Below, piece after piece: positions 33,243 through 43,636 of a stretch of 64,000 nucleotides of DNA (position 1 is its first letter; each line of letters begins with the position of its first letter). The position numbers were made by a program, and so were the translations under genes. The stretch is from Rutpela maculata (Eukaryota; Arthropoda; Insecta; Coleoptera; Cerambycidae): the NCBI GenBank assembly GCA_936432065.2, contig OW386291.2:17895821-17959820 (forward strand), written 5' to 3'. The notes below the pieces were generated by a model that worked only from the letters and a program-made list of their open reading frames with translations, ran no database searches and was not told the origin of the DNA.

Positions 33243-33540
33243 TTTTTTTAAAGAGGCTCCAATCAATCACTGGTATATTGGAAGTGTCAGACTCTTACTG
33301 ACTAAAGCCCCCTCCTCCCCGGGCTCGTCTGTATACTACTCCGAGGGCACTGCAGCCTCGAGGGCTTATTGTGCTCACCATGTATTGCCCGTAATAGCAT
33401 TGCTAGCAACTGATCGCTGCGCGGTGCCCCTTAGAAGGTCTCACCACCATCGGTCACCCATCCAAGTCCTCACCGCACGCGATGTTGCTGCACTTCGGTG
33501 AAGCCTTGGTCTGGTTTAATACCTCCCTGACTTCTCACCT
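33243..33540 (-). mobile_element. 5S-rRNA-derived SINE, copy C (different subfamily)
   Basis: On the minus strand, 'tcaccgaagtgcagcaacat' + 'cg', then 'gcggtgaggacttggatggg' + 'tgacc', follow the 5S rRNA internal promoter region in order (A box, intermediate element, C box). Poly-A ends at about 33243. The host 12-mer gtgcaattcatt flanks it perfectly (33231-33242 and 33541-33552), and removal restores the transposon arm. The body differs from copies A and B. Confidence 0.88.
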
Positions 33541-33671
33541 GTGCAATTCATTCACTATACTTCAAAATCTCTGTGAAGGTATTAAACGCTATATTAATCA
33601 TAGATAAAATGGTCAATCAACCATCTTGTGTGACAACGCCCGTCAGTCAAACTATTAACTAACTTTCTAAC

Positions 33672-34008
33672 TTTTTTTTTTTTTTAATCGCCTTATTTTA
33701 TATTAATGTCCTGGCGGAGTTTAGCCGTAGGCTATTCTACCACTCAACCAGGACGGACACACGCACACAGACAATATCACAACACCCTTTCCCTGCGACA
33801 TTGCCATCTGCCGCAGCTGAGACTCGAACTCAGGAGAGGAGGGCGACTAGATTGTGTTGTCTCTCACACAACGGCAATCTAGTTCACTGCTACCATCTCG
33901 GCAACACATGAAAAACGCCACTACACATCCATACCCTAGCCAGGATTCGAACCTGGGACCCCGTGGTCGCAAGCTTAACACCTTAAGCACTGCGCCACCG
34001 AGCCGGTG
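33672..34008 (-). mobile_element. Double-headed tRNA-derived SINE
   Basis: Minus strand: head 1 (34008-33940) has 'ggctcggtggcgcagtgct' and B box 'caggttcgaatcctgg'. After a ~35-nt linker, head 2 (33905-33820) has 'gccgagatggtagcagtg' and B box 'gagttcgagtctcag'. The body includes 'tggttgagtggtagaatagc', a third A-box-like phrase, and 'aactccgccaggac', then poly-A (33686-33672). Two promoter heads in series are uncommon. Alternatively, one SINE landed exactly next to another; no internal poly-A argues for a true dimer. Confidence 0.75.
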
Positions 34009-34077
34009 TAACTGACAGCAATGTTAATAATATACATTTTGTGAATAATTAAATTTGTCCTAATTACATTGAATAAA

Positions 34078-34508
34078 CAGCACTGAACGACATGAACCGG
34101 TTCAACAAAATTAAATGAATCGAATCCTCGGCTCATCAGTTGGATATGTTATTTACCTGAACCAGTGATCTATGAGCTGAACCGCTTGAGGGTAACGAAC
34201 GAATAATTCACTTTGGCTGGCAGCCAGGCAAGCAAAGTTTAGTTATAATTATTTGTCAATTGTCATTATTTATTATTAAATAATTATTTTATGAAAGAAG
34301 ACGAATTTTAATAAAATTAAAATGCGCTGTCAGGTACGCGTATATTGCTCACTAGATTCAAGCGAACGGCGAACGATGGTTAATTTTAGGTGGAAACGGC
34401 GGCAAGACTCAAGACTGAGGGCCATTCGACAGAGAAGACAAGAACGAAATATGCTTACGCGTTGACCGGCTCAATTGAGCCGGTTCGTCGAACCGGATTG
34501 CCCACCTC
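34078..34508. mobile_element. Possible hAT-like MITE
   Basis: The right end inverted reads tagaggtgggcaatccggtt, the typical look of hAT termini. The left end 'cagcactgaacgacatgaac' + 'cggttcaa' resembles it only loosely. 'gaaccggttcaa' and 'gagccggttcgtcgaaccgg' make local mirrors. No 8-bp duplication identified. Confidence 0.4.
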
Positions 34509-34513
34509 TAACA

Positions 34514-34528
34514 CCCCCCCCCCCCCCA
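34514..34528 (+). repeat. Poly-C run
   Basis: About fourteen consecutive C bases after 'ctctaaca'. Mononucleotide C runs this long are rare in AT-rich insect DNA and may be miscounted in assembly. Confidence 0.9.
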
Positions 34529-35359
34529 ACGAAAGTTAGGAAAGGGGAGGTTAATGAAACCTAGCAGTTGTGTATGGAAATTCCGATTCTTACCTAGGAG
34601 TATACCTGCTCGCTTTAAGTATACACTTTTATTCACATTAATTTTATTTACGTGATGTCAAAGATACATTTCATACTTTAAGTAATAATTTAATTTTTAT
34701 ATATTGTATATATTGATTATCTAATATAATTTTTTAAGTGCATACATTTTGAATATTTCTTTCCTAATTTAATTATTTACAAAATGTATATTATTAACAT
34801 TGCTGTCAATCACACTTTAAAATAAAGTTAATAGTTAAGTAATAATATGGAAAAGAGCGAGCCGCCGCCTGCCACACCGATCGCGCGCCCGAATTTTTTT
34901 TTTATTTCGCTGACTGACGGGCGTTGTCCCACAAGATGGTTGACTGACCATTTTATTTATGATTAATATAGCGTTTAATACCTTCACAGAGATTTTGAAG
35001 TATAGTAAATGAATTGCACGTTATTTATTTTTTCGTACATACATTAGGGCTGACTGACCAACTCCGTCCCCACATTCAACTGACTGACTGACATAACTGT
35101 TATTTATATGCAATATCTAATGTGCATAACGATTTTCAGCCATAAAAAATTCATTTTATTACCTCCATAATTATGACACCTTTGAAGGCGTACCTGAGAC
35201 ACCTGTTCTCGATGTCGCTTGACTGACCGAACTATGTTTCTGTACACAACTACTGTAATCAACTAACAAAAAATCAGGCATAGTAAATCCAAAGAATTGA
35301 TTTGGGTCTGGCTCTCCGTCTATAATGCCTGGTCAAAGTGTTAATCGTCATGTGCTAAA

Positions 35360-35784
35360 TTGTTTAGGGATTTTTTTGCCGAAATGGTTTAGGTGTGCCA
35401 TCAAAATTGAATCGCTATTCTGATACAATTTTTTCTGTACTTTCCAAATCCGCCAACAGTTTTTTTAAAAAATGTGACGGAAAAATGTACTTTTTTGTCA
35501 AGAACGAGAACGAGAACGATTTTTTCCGAGTCCGGTCCTGGATTTTTAAAAATCAAGTGGGCCATTCTGACAAGTCCCAGCTGAGGAATGTTACTGGTAT
35601 ATTTCATTCGATTACATCCAACCGTTGCAGAGATATAGCTCTTTGGATTTTCAGACCAAATGCGTAAAATACCCTGTATCTTCTTAAACAGTGGCCAAAA
35701 CATTTTTTTCATTGGTGATCTAGTCTCGCCTTGAGGTGCTCTATCTGCCGTTAGGCTATGGCACATTCCTCGCGAATCACCCTG
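35360..35784 (-). mobile_element. Terminal part of a mariner-type element
   Basis: The minus strand starts tacagggtgattcgcgagga (ending 35786 on the forward strand) with TA at the edge. It continues with T/A-rich non-coding sequence and a second internal 'tacagggtattttacgc'. The 121-aa and 90-aa ORFs overlap on opposite strands and look non-genic. Only one end is present. Confidence 0.5.
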
Positions 35785-35786
35785 TA

Positions 35787-37295
35787 TAATGTGCCTATTG
35801 TGAATTCAAGGTCCAAAAAATGTATGCTTATAGTCTGAAGCAACACAACGATTCTTGAAATTTCGAAATTGATTAATAAATAAAGTTCAATCATAAACAA
35901 CTACGTTTCATTTTTTCATTAGCAATGTCCCTCATAAACAGAAAAAGCAAGAAGCGACACATAGTTGTATTTTTTCGTAGTCAGCGGTGAGTATTTACTA
36001 GTCAATCGATGGAAAGTGTGATCGCATTTTAACTAGAGACCCATTTTAACACCCTATTATGTGCCCTGTCCACGTATATATTGCTTTCTGCCCTACTATG
36101 GACCATAAGGCCGCAAAAAAAATGTGAAAAGGGAAACTGGAGAACACATGACATAAATCGTTATTACATAATAAGTGTTGATCTTATTTAAATACAATAA
36201 CACATTTTCTATGCACAATGAATTGGACTTTTAGGATAAACAAAAACAATTACCAGAATTATACTGGTTTTGGTTTTTTTAATGCAACAATACCAAAATA
36301 GTCATTTTTGGCATATTTTGCTGTCTAGCTACTAAACCAATGAATGTATTAAAATGAAACCGACGTAAATTTTCTTATATTAGGGTCGTACATACATGAA
36401 AAAAAAATGAGCGGAAAAAAGTAGGTTCATTTTTTTTTAAAAAGGGGTTTTCAAAATTTCAACATCCCGTATCATGAAGACCGCGCGGTATTCGATGAAA
36501 GTTTTTTCACAAATCATCATTTCTCCGTAAGGGCATTAGTAAGTGTAGTATTGTAGATTAGAAATAATAGCCCTTTGTGCTGTACAGAAGACTCCCCAAA
36601 TTCAGACAGCGCGACCTTTCCGGCTTCGTACAGCCAAAACCTTTTGTCCTACGGCAAATGTGTAATATGTATATTATGTAGAGGAGGGACGAATCTTCAA
36701 AAAGTGTAACTTGGTAAAGAACCCTACGGGCAATAGGGAAAAAGATATGGACACATAAGTAAAATTTCAAAGTTTCAACCCTTAAAAATAGGGGACGCAG
36801 CAGGGTATAGTTTTCTGTGCTTGCCTATTATGCCTTCTTAAACAACTTCCACAAAAAAAAGTCCACAGGACGCAAAATTTATGTCTAATTCGACTGGAGT
36901 ATTAGGCCAAACCTCTATATAGTTAATAAAATTTTAAAATATTAATTATAGATTTATTAATTTGCTACACCATACACAAAAATCCGATCCAAATTCGTAA
37001 TCAACAACCCAAAAATCATAAATAACATTAGTTTCATTAATAAATTCCCAATACTTCCTTTATACCTATTTTTTAACTTTAGGAGTAGTTTTCATCCTCT
37101 TAAGGATAAGATAAATTATTTTTCTTATTAGGGGATGGTTTTTTTGATGTCTCGAAATTGAACAATCTGCTAAGAAAGTCCTAAAAATCAAAATCAAAAT
37201 AAATAAAAGATAATTCATCCATTCATTTTAGCCCTTTAATATCGGCTATATATAAATTTTAATTTCTTACTTCACTTTCGTGATCAACGACCCCA
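35787..37295. other. No supported feature
   Basis: Both strands read; ORF at 36558-36770 has no motif. A phrase near 37035-37110 ('gtttcattaataaattcccaatacttc') resembles 37984-38050, suggesting the flanks of the next F1 copy are themselves repeated. Confidence 0.35.
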
Positions 37296-37978
37296 AAAAT
37301 TTAAAAACCGCTGCCCAAGGAATCACTACTTCCACATCCAGATTCTCTATCCAAGTCACTCACAATGAAAAAACTTTGTATGTGGAAATAATGGTTTATA
37401 TAATATTTGAAATCCAAAAACCCACAAAACGATACCCCACATCGGTACTGGGGTGGGGGGTGGTGACAGGGGGTGGTAGTGGGGGTGAATGAAGTAACAA
37501 AATATTTTAAGGTTTCTGGTTCTTGTACATACACTAAATCACAATTATTTTTATCCCCTTTATTAAGGAGGTGGGGGTGATAATGGGGGTGGCTAATGCC
37601 AAAAATTTTTTTGAGACCTTAGCTTCTCTTGTATATACTAAATATACCAATTTTATGGACTCTTACCTACTTTATTTACCCATTTACCCCTAATTTACCC
37701 CAATTTACCCCCCAACCCTTCGTCGGAACAACATGAAAATATAATCTAGTTCCAAATCTCGTTGAAGTACATATGTGTACCAAATTTCAAGTCAATATCT
37801 TAAACGGTTCAAGAGTAAACGTGCGCACAAAAAAAGTTACAGACAGACAGAAATTTTTTTTTCGCTCAAACTTAAAATCTCGACGTTTCATGACATTTTA
37901 AGCCTATTTGAACAATAAAAATTTTTAAATTTTTTTTTGTCGTTACTATACTTCCACTGGATGTGGAAGTAATTATGT
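37296..37978 (+). repeat. F1 repeat, full-length copy
   Basis: Good reference copy. 5' 'aaaaccgctgcccaaggaat', 'cttccacatccagattctct', 'aaaacccacaaaacgatacc', G-rich blocks (37441-37490 and 37567-37595), C-rich 'atttaccccaatttaccccc', 'acggttcaagagtaaacgtg', 'acagacagacag' and 'cgacgtttcatgacatttta', then the terminal hairpin 'cttccactggatgtggaag'. ORFs on both strands are repeat noise. Confidence 0.9.
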
Positions 37979-38185
37979 AAGTTTCATTAATTTATTCTCA
38001 GTACTTCGTTAATTATTGATTTTTTGACTTTAGAGGTGATTTTCACCCTCTATTCCTTTTTGGTTGTTTAGTTTAGTTGAACTTGATATCCTAAAGTTTA
38101 AGAATCCGCAAAAAAATTAAATTTCAAGCTGCTAGAGAATTAGTTTGGGCACTTTTTGACACTAAGTGACTGTACCAATATAAAA

Positions 38186-38872
38186 AAACCGCTGCTCAAA
38201 GGATCACTACTTCCACATCCAGATTTTCTATCCAAGTCTCTTACAACGAAAAAATTTTGTATGTGGAAATAATTGTTTATCGAACTTTGATAATATAATA
38301 TTTGAAATCCTCTACCCCAAAAACCCATAAAACGATACCCCACATCGGTAGTGGGGTGGGGGTGGTGATAGGGGGTAGTGGGGGTGGATGAAGTAAAAAA
38401 ATATTTTGAGGTTTTTGTTTCTTGTACACAGTACACACACTAAATCACAATTTTTTCTCACCGCCTTTAATAATGGGGTGGGGGTGGTAAGAGGGGTGGT
38501 TAATGCCAAAAATTTTTTTGAGATCTTAGCTCCTCTTGTATATACTAAATACCAATTTTATTGACTCTTACCTGCTTCATTTACCTATTTACCCCCATTT
38601 ACCCCCCAACCCTTCGACGGAACAAAATGAAAATATAATCTAGTTCCAGATCTCGTTAAAATACATACGTGTACCAAATTTCAAGTCAATATCTTAAACG
38701 GTTCCAGAGTAAACGTGCGCACAAAAAAAGTTACAGACAGACAGAATTTTTTTTTTCTCTCAAACTTAAAATCTCGACGTTTCATGACATTCTAAGCCTT
38801 TTTGAACAATAAAAATTTTAAAATTTTTTTTTTATCGTTACTATACTTCCACTGGACGTGGGTTTTGTGTAT
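38186..38872 (+). repeat. F1 repeat, full-length copy
   Basis: Nearly collinear with 37296-37978, same direction, 890 bp apart, differing by scattered substitutions and G-tract lengths. Ends 'cttccactggacgtggg'. Confidence 0.9.
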
Positions 38873-39382
38873 CTAAGATGGGAACATTTTAAATATTCTG
38901 TATTCCACGTGGAAGATCAGAAATTTCAAGTCACAATAATAATAATGATTAATTCCTGTCAATTATATTATCAATTAAGAAGTAACAGCACGTTCTAGTG
39001 CAATTACAAATATGAGAAGTTAGACCTTCTTGGTGAACTTCACTAAAAATTCCATCTGATATAATAATGGTAACACATAATACTGCAGTATTCCAGTTAT
39101 TTCTAAAAATTTAAAATCTTTTCGTGACCTGTCAAGTAGAAAATTTGTGTGTAATATGATGTCTGAATATTACGTTCACGTATCTTCCGCAAAATAACCT
39201 GAAAATCAGCAGTAAGATGTTTCATGAAGTAAGACTGAGTGCGAGGTACGTCTGAACATAATAATTTTTATAAAGGACGCTCGTTGCTCGTGTAATTCTC
39301 ATTGTATTTTGCATAAAGTGTAAATTATCGCGTATGAAAAGAGTTTACAAGGTTTCAACATTTTTGATGAAATGCACTCATG
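38873..39382. other. No feature seen
   Basis: Unique-looking AT-rich sequence between an F1 copy and the mariner-type element. Confidence 0.4.
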
Positions 39383-39754
39383 TACAGGGTTATTCATTAT
39401 AAATTACCCACCCCTTATCATCGTTATTATTGCCTATAGAAAAAAAAGTTTGAAATAAAAGTTGTGTGGTTATGAATTTTGTTAAAATGCTATCAAAAGT
39501 ACAGTAGCGTGCAAATTTCAGGGGATACAAAAAATAATATTTTTTTAAAAAATGGGATACCCTGTATATCACTAATTTTGTTAAATGACTCTTTTTTTCT
39601 GATTTCAAAAATATACCATATGTTACTCTTACCATATACCGTTTTCGAGTTATTAAAAGTCGAATATCTTAGTTAAACTAGTTACTGTAAATATGGAAAA
39701 GTTAACATTATTAAAGTGAGCTAAGACAATGACAACTGTTATGCTTGATAAGTG

Positions 39755-40724
39755 ACATTTCTTTAATGAAATAATCAAAATTGTTTACAATGAGGAAGAA
39801 ATATTTACTTGTTATATACAAAATAACAAAAATAAATGTGCGGCAAAAAGAGCATATAAGGTGTTGTATCCAAATCTTCCAACACCATCAGAAAATACGT
39901 TAAAAAATATTTACCGAAAGGTGAATAATACCTCTAGTTTTAGTAGAAAAAAGCGTGTAATTCAAGCAAATCAGGAAGAACAGCTAGATATACTGCTTCA
40001 TTTCTAAGGTAAACCCATCCATATTTATTCGTGAATAGACTTTTTTGAAACATTGTATTACTTTTTAGAAAATTCTGAATGTAGTATAAATAATGCAATC
40101 CATCAATTAGGTAAAAGTTATTCCAAAATTCAACGTACGTTAAAAAATAATAACTACAGACCATATAAAATTTTACCCGTACAATTTTAACAGAGGCTCA
40201 TAAAAGGAAACGGCTGGACTTTTGCTGCCATATGATTCAAAAGTTGGATGAAAAACCCGATTTTTTACTAAAATATTATGGACTGATGAATCATCCTTTT
40301 CTACGGCAGAAGTTTTTAACAGAAAAAATCGGAGGTCGTGCGAAAATAAGCACCACAGAAAAAGATTGGTAAAACAGATTAAAAAATCAGGAAGAAAAAC
40401 TGTTAGCGTTTGGTGTGAAATTTTCAGAAACAAAATTGTTGGGCCTATATTTTATGATTATACTTTAACTGGAGTTACCTATCTGGACATAATTATCCCA
40501 GAAGCAGAAAATATTCTTTTTCAGAATTTTCCGGAAGCCGAACTTGATTATATGATTTGGATGCAGGATGGGGCAACTCCGCATTGTGTCCTACCCGTTC
40601 GAGATCATTTGAATAATGTATTCCCAATATGGATAGGGAATAATGGAACAATTAAATGGTCACCTAACAGTCCGGATTTGGCGCTATGGATTAATTTTTT
40701 TTGGTATTTTTAAAAGACATTGTC

Positions 40725-40761
<37 letters not shown>

Positions 40762-40907
40762 GTATTCAAGTCATTAAAGACGGAATTCGACTTGAAATAA
40801 ACAATCGGAATGTAAATAATGAAGACATCTCCAGTGTAATTATACATATAAGCAGACGTTATCAATTATGCATTAACAATAATGGTGGACACATCGAACA
40901 TCTTTAA
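39755..40907 (+). pseudogene. Tc1/mariner transposase (DD41-type spacing), decayed, with candidate intron
   Basis: The first part (about 39760-40014) gives a helix-turn-helix-like region, including NNKNKCAAKRAYKVLYPNLP and TLKNIYRKVNN. A 54-nt candidate intron (gtaaac..ttttag, about 40017-40070) follows; the frame resumes SECSINNAIHQLGKSYSKIQ, then shifts into HKRKRLDFCCHMIQKLDEKP. Catalytic boxes: ILWTDESSF (Asp codon 40285-40287) and MIWMQDGATPH (Asp 40567-40569). The third Asp is replaced by Asn (40693-40695). There are 41 residues between positions two and three, as in DD41D groups. An (AAT)n repeat then disrupts the frame; YQLCINNNGGHIEHL closes it. Stops at 40012 and 40711 and frameshifts make it inactive. 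Confidence 0.87.
40725..40760 (+). repeat. (AAT)12 microsatellite inside the transposase
   Basis: Twelve AAT units, encoding an Asn run in one frame. It lies just after the third catalytic position, where a conserved domain is expected, so it arose after the gene died. Confidence 0.92.
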
Positions 40908-41395
40908 CGAGTTATTATTTCTTTATATTTATATTTCCTAAATAAATCATTGTTATCTATTTTGTATAAATATTTGGTTTTTTTCTTCCTCACTCACCAT
41001 TTTGATTATTTCATTAAAGAAATGTCACTTATCAAACATAATACTTGTCATTTTCATAGCTCACTTTAGTAACGTTAACTTTTCCATATTTACAGTAACC
41101 AGTTTTACTAAGATATTCGACGTTTAATAACTCAAAAACGGTATATGGTAGGGGTAACATATGGAATATTTTTGAAATCAGGAAAAAACGATCATTTCAA
41201 ATATTTAATAATATGCCATTTAAAAAAATACATTATTCTTTTGTATCTCCTGAAATCTGCACGCTACTGTACTTTTGATAGTAGCATGTTAACAAAATTC
41301 AGTCATAACCACACAACTTTTATTTTAAACTTTTTCTTCTTTAGGCAATAATAACGATGATAAGGGGTGGGTAATTTATAATGAATAACCCTGTA

Positions 41396-41924
41396 CATAC
41401 AATCTGCATTTCACATATCCTAATGTCGTGTGATATTGACTATGGGTTTCACAAAGTAATTTTTTTACGAACTGATAAATATAATTATTGGAACAAACTC
41501 ATGTACCTAAAAATTTCATAAAGCTTTGCTTAACTTTTATTGAATTTTTAAACAAATTTTGCTCCCGAATACCCCTTTGACGGTATTAAAATTTAATATT
41601 GATGTGCATGTGAAATATGAATTCAGATAATAATAATTCCAATTTCCAATTTTAATAAAAATGATGTACCGATAAATATATATAATATATACACATTGAT
41701 GAATGAGCATTATTGGAATCAATATAAATAATTTATGTATTAATGTACGCAAGTTTATGTTAGTAGTTTTTGTATGATTTTCACTGAAAAATAATAGGAA
41801 TATTGTACCGCGTGTCAACGGAATCATTAGACAAGCCATAGTTTTCAAGACATACGTCTTAAATTTGGCAAGGGTAATATATACCAAGAACGGCAATTTT
41901 TTCCTAATTTGACACTTGTCTTTC
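41396..41924. other. No supported gene
   Basis: A 129-aa minus-strand ORF (41537-41926) is Ile/Tyr/Lys-rich without motif and lies in AT-rich sequence; I do not regard it as a gene. Confidence 0.35.
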
Positions 41925-41979
41925 ACTTCCGGTTTCCCCGAAAATTACCCCAACTGTGATGTTTTAAAAGAACACCCTG
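41925..41979 (-). mobile_element. Terminus of a further mariner-type element
   Basis: The minus strand begins cagggtgttcttttaaaaca with TA outside (41980-41981), then 'ccccgaaaccggaagtg'-like sequence. Single end only. Confidence 0.4.
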
Positions 41980-42104
41980 TACATTTTAACATTTTTGGAT
42001 TCCGGAGAAGATTTTATGTACGATTGCGTAGTTTTAAAATTTGTTGAGACTACTTGATTCTTTTAGGGCTGTTTTTATTTTGGCATTTAGAGTATAGTGA
42101 ATGC

Positions 42105-42360
42105 ATTCAAATCAATCAAATGGACCAAAACTATCTATAAGAGAAAAATTTAAACAAGAGATTTTTTGAATTAGTTTGGTAGCTAAGACAAACCAAAATT
42201 TCCGAAATCACTAATTTGTAATTATGTCAACTTTTTCAAATAGCAACATCTTTTAGACACCCAGTAGTTGAATACTAATTTTCACGACAAATCTATTGAT
42301 AACTTCAAATCGAAAATCGGTTTGACATTAATCCAAATACACAATTTCTTTGGTGGATAA
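42105..42360 (+). repeat. Dispersed repeat F4, copy 1
   Basis: Matches 47510-47800: 'gacaaaccaaaatttcc', 'aaatcactaatttgtaatta', 'cacccagtagttgaatact' and 'ctttggtggataataatta'. Both copies adjoin an F1 repeat, so F4 may be an extension of a larger family. Confidence 0.8.
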
Positions 42361-42361
42361 T

Positions 42362-42515
42362 AATTAAGTATATATAAGAGAAGCTATGCCTAAAAAATTT
42401 TTTTGGAATTAGCCACCCCCAGTACCACCCTCACCCCATTACTAAAGGGGGTGAAAAAAAATTGTGATTTAGTGTACGTACAGGAACCAAAAACTTATTT
42501 TTTTCTACTTCATCC
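42362..42515 (-). repeat. F1 repeat fragment fused to transposase
   Basis: The central part of F1, inverted ('aagagaagctatgcc', 'agccacccccagtaccaccc', 'ttgtgatttagtgtacgtac'). It breaks off at 'cttcatcc' exactly where the transposase fragment begins. Confidence 0.8.
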
Positions 42516-42735
42516 AGAAAAATACATTGATTTCTTAAAACAACAATTACCACGACTTCTTGAAGATTTATCATTACAAAAAAGGATGAACATAGGGTGG
42601 TTCCAGCACAATGGTTGTCCAGCACACTATGCAGTGAATTCACGTACATTATTGGACTGGGATTATCCTGAGTGGTGGATTGGATGAGGACACTGGCCCG
42701 CACAATCACGTGATGTAACGATCTTAAAATAGAAG
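42516..42735 (+). pseudogene. Tc1/mariner transposase fragment
   Basis: The frame reads EKYIDFLKQQLPRLLEDLSL then GWFQHNGCPAHYAVNSRTLL and DYPEWWIG, a stop, and GHWPAQSRDVT. This covers the second catalytic box (canonical QHDG; Asp replaced by Asn here) and the approach to the third. Both sides are lost. It is another family of the same superfamily as 39755. Confidence 0.8.
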
Positions 42736-42970
42736 AGGGGGTAAAATCGTTTATTGTAAATAATTCGTATTTGTATAAGCAAAATTAGGTATCTACGTCT
42801 CTGAGCTATATTAAAGTTAGTCTAAAATGGTAGTAGATCCAGAATATAGTAGACATAATAGTACCTACTTTTATATTATTGGTTCTGTAGTGACGCGACC
42901 CCCCACTAAAAAACTAATAAAGGCGTGGAGTATTTAAGCTTTGGTAATATTATTTGGCGGGCCTAGGATC

Positions 42971-43393
42971 TTAGACACAGAAGAAGAAACAATCAGAATG
43001 CAATCTCTTATTGGCGGGAAAAGTTCGCGCATCTACATCGCGCACTGTCGATCTCGGACGGAATTGTAAAAAATTGTGCCAGGCCCGGATCACAGATTTC
43101 TTCTGTAACCGGATCATCTGCGCAGATGGCGTGTGGCGTGATGTCGCCTCATGATACAATCTGTATCATGATGCCGCCTAACGAGCTATACGGTAAGCGG
43201 AGAATAATTCATGAATCAGAAAATAAGAAAACGTCTGACAAGTCGTTGTGAAGATGAGACGTTCTAAAAAGGGTAAAAAATATCGAGTACTGACCTGAAC
43301 TCGCCCAACAATAGTATGGCGGACATTTACAACAAGAGATCAAAGGATTTTTGGCGACTTTATATTCTGATTGTTTCTTCTTCTGTGTCTTCG
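42971..43393. mobile_element. MITE with GACACAGAAGAAGAAAC ends
   Basis: 'agacacagaagaagaaacaa' + 'tcagaat' at 42971 is repeated inverted ending at 43390. ~423 bp, no transposase. The interior has a perfect small hairpin (43149-43171). Confidence 0.8.
43149..43171. repeat. Perfect 10-bp stem hairpin
   Basis: tcatgataca-atc-tgtatcatga, inside the MITE. Confidence 0.8.
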
Positions 43394-43426
43394 AGCGAGC
43401 GATCGTGTGGTCGCGGTGCTAAACCG

Positions 43427-43450
43427 GTGTCAGGCTTATGCCTGACACCA
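43427..43450. repeat. Perfect 10-bp stem hairpin
   Basis: ggtgtcaggc-ttat-gcctgacacc, just outside the MITE at 42971-43393. Confidence 0.8.
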
Positions 43451-43636
43451 TGAGTGAAGAATTTGTAACTTCTCATTGCATCCAGTAAAATAAGTTTACG
43501 AGGATTTCTCGGTAGAAGAAAACTGCAATATTGGACTAACTTCTTTATTAGAACAGCTTACAAAACTTTCTGATGGCTGCGAGTTTGGTACGGATATTTT
43601 TTATATGTCCGGTTTATCAAACTTGTGGCCATTTGA

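Larger units (their letters stand above)
32712..35344. mobile_element. Large inverted-repeat element (possibly piggyBac-like), split three times
   Basis: Left arm pieces 32935-33242, 33553-33670 and 34011-34070 match, inverted, 34745-35325: 'agccagacccaaatcaattc', 'ttgattacagtagttgtg', 'gaaaatcgttatgcacat', 'gaatgtggggacgga' and 'gtgacaacgcccgtcagtca' all reappear. The right end reads ttaacactttgaccaggc (minus strand) with TTAA at 35341-35344; the left has TTAACACT at 32712. TTAA plus CACTTTGAC resembles piggyBac termini, but 220 bp on the left do not align, so the left limit is uncertain. Inserts are a 5S SINE, a double tRNA SINE and an hAT-like piece. No transposase gene is left. Confidence 0.7.
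39385..41393 (+). mobile_element. Mariner-type transposon with ~400-bp terminal inverted repeats
   Basis: Both ends read cagggttattcattataaat, flanked by TA (39383-39384; 41394-41395). The arms stay alignable to about 39800 and from about 41000 ('gtacagtagcgtgca', 'catatgttac', 'gaaataatcaaaat' in both). Length 2009 bp. The interior holds a broken transposase on the plus strand. Terminal repeats this long are unusual for mariner, whose ends are often ~30 bp, but occur in some Tc1/mariner groups. Confidence 0.9.

Noticed and set aside
34078..34508. Firm hAT assignment
   Set aside because: Only one end looks typical and no 8-bp duplication was found; kept as low-confidence.
35395..35766. Opposed 90- and 121-aa ORFs as genes
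   Set aside because: They are mutual shadows in the terminal region of a mariner-type element with no transposase motif.
37296..38872. CRISPR-like or satellite array made of F1 copies
   Set aside because: Copies are ~680 bp, irregularly spaced, in both directions and separated by unrelated DNA.
41537..41926. 129-aa minus-strand ORF as a gene
   Set aside because: Strong AT-driven composition (Ile, Tyr, Lys, Phe), no motif, no splice signals, located between two transposon ends.
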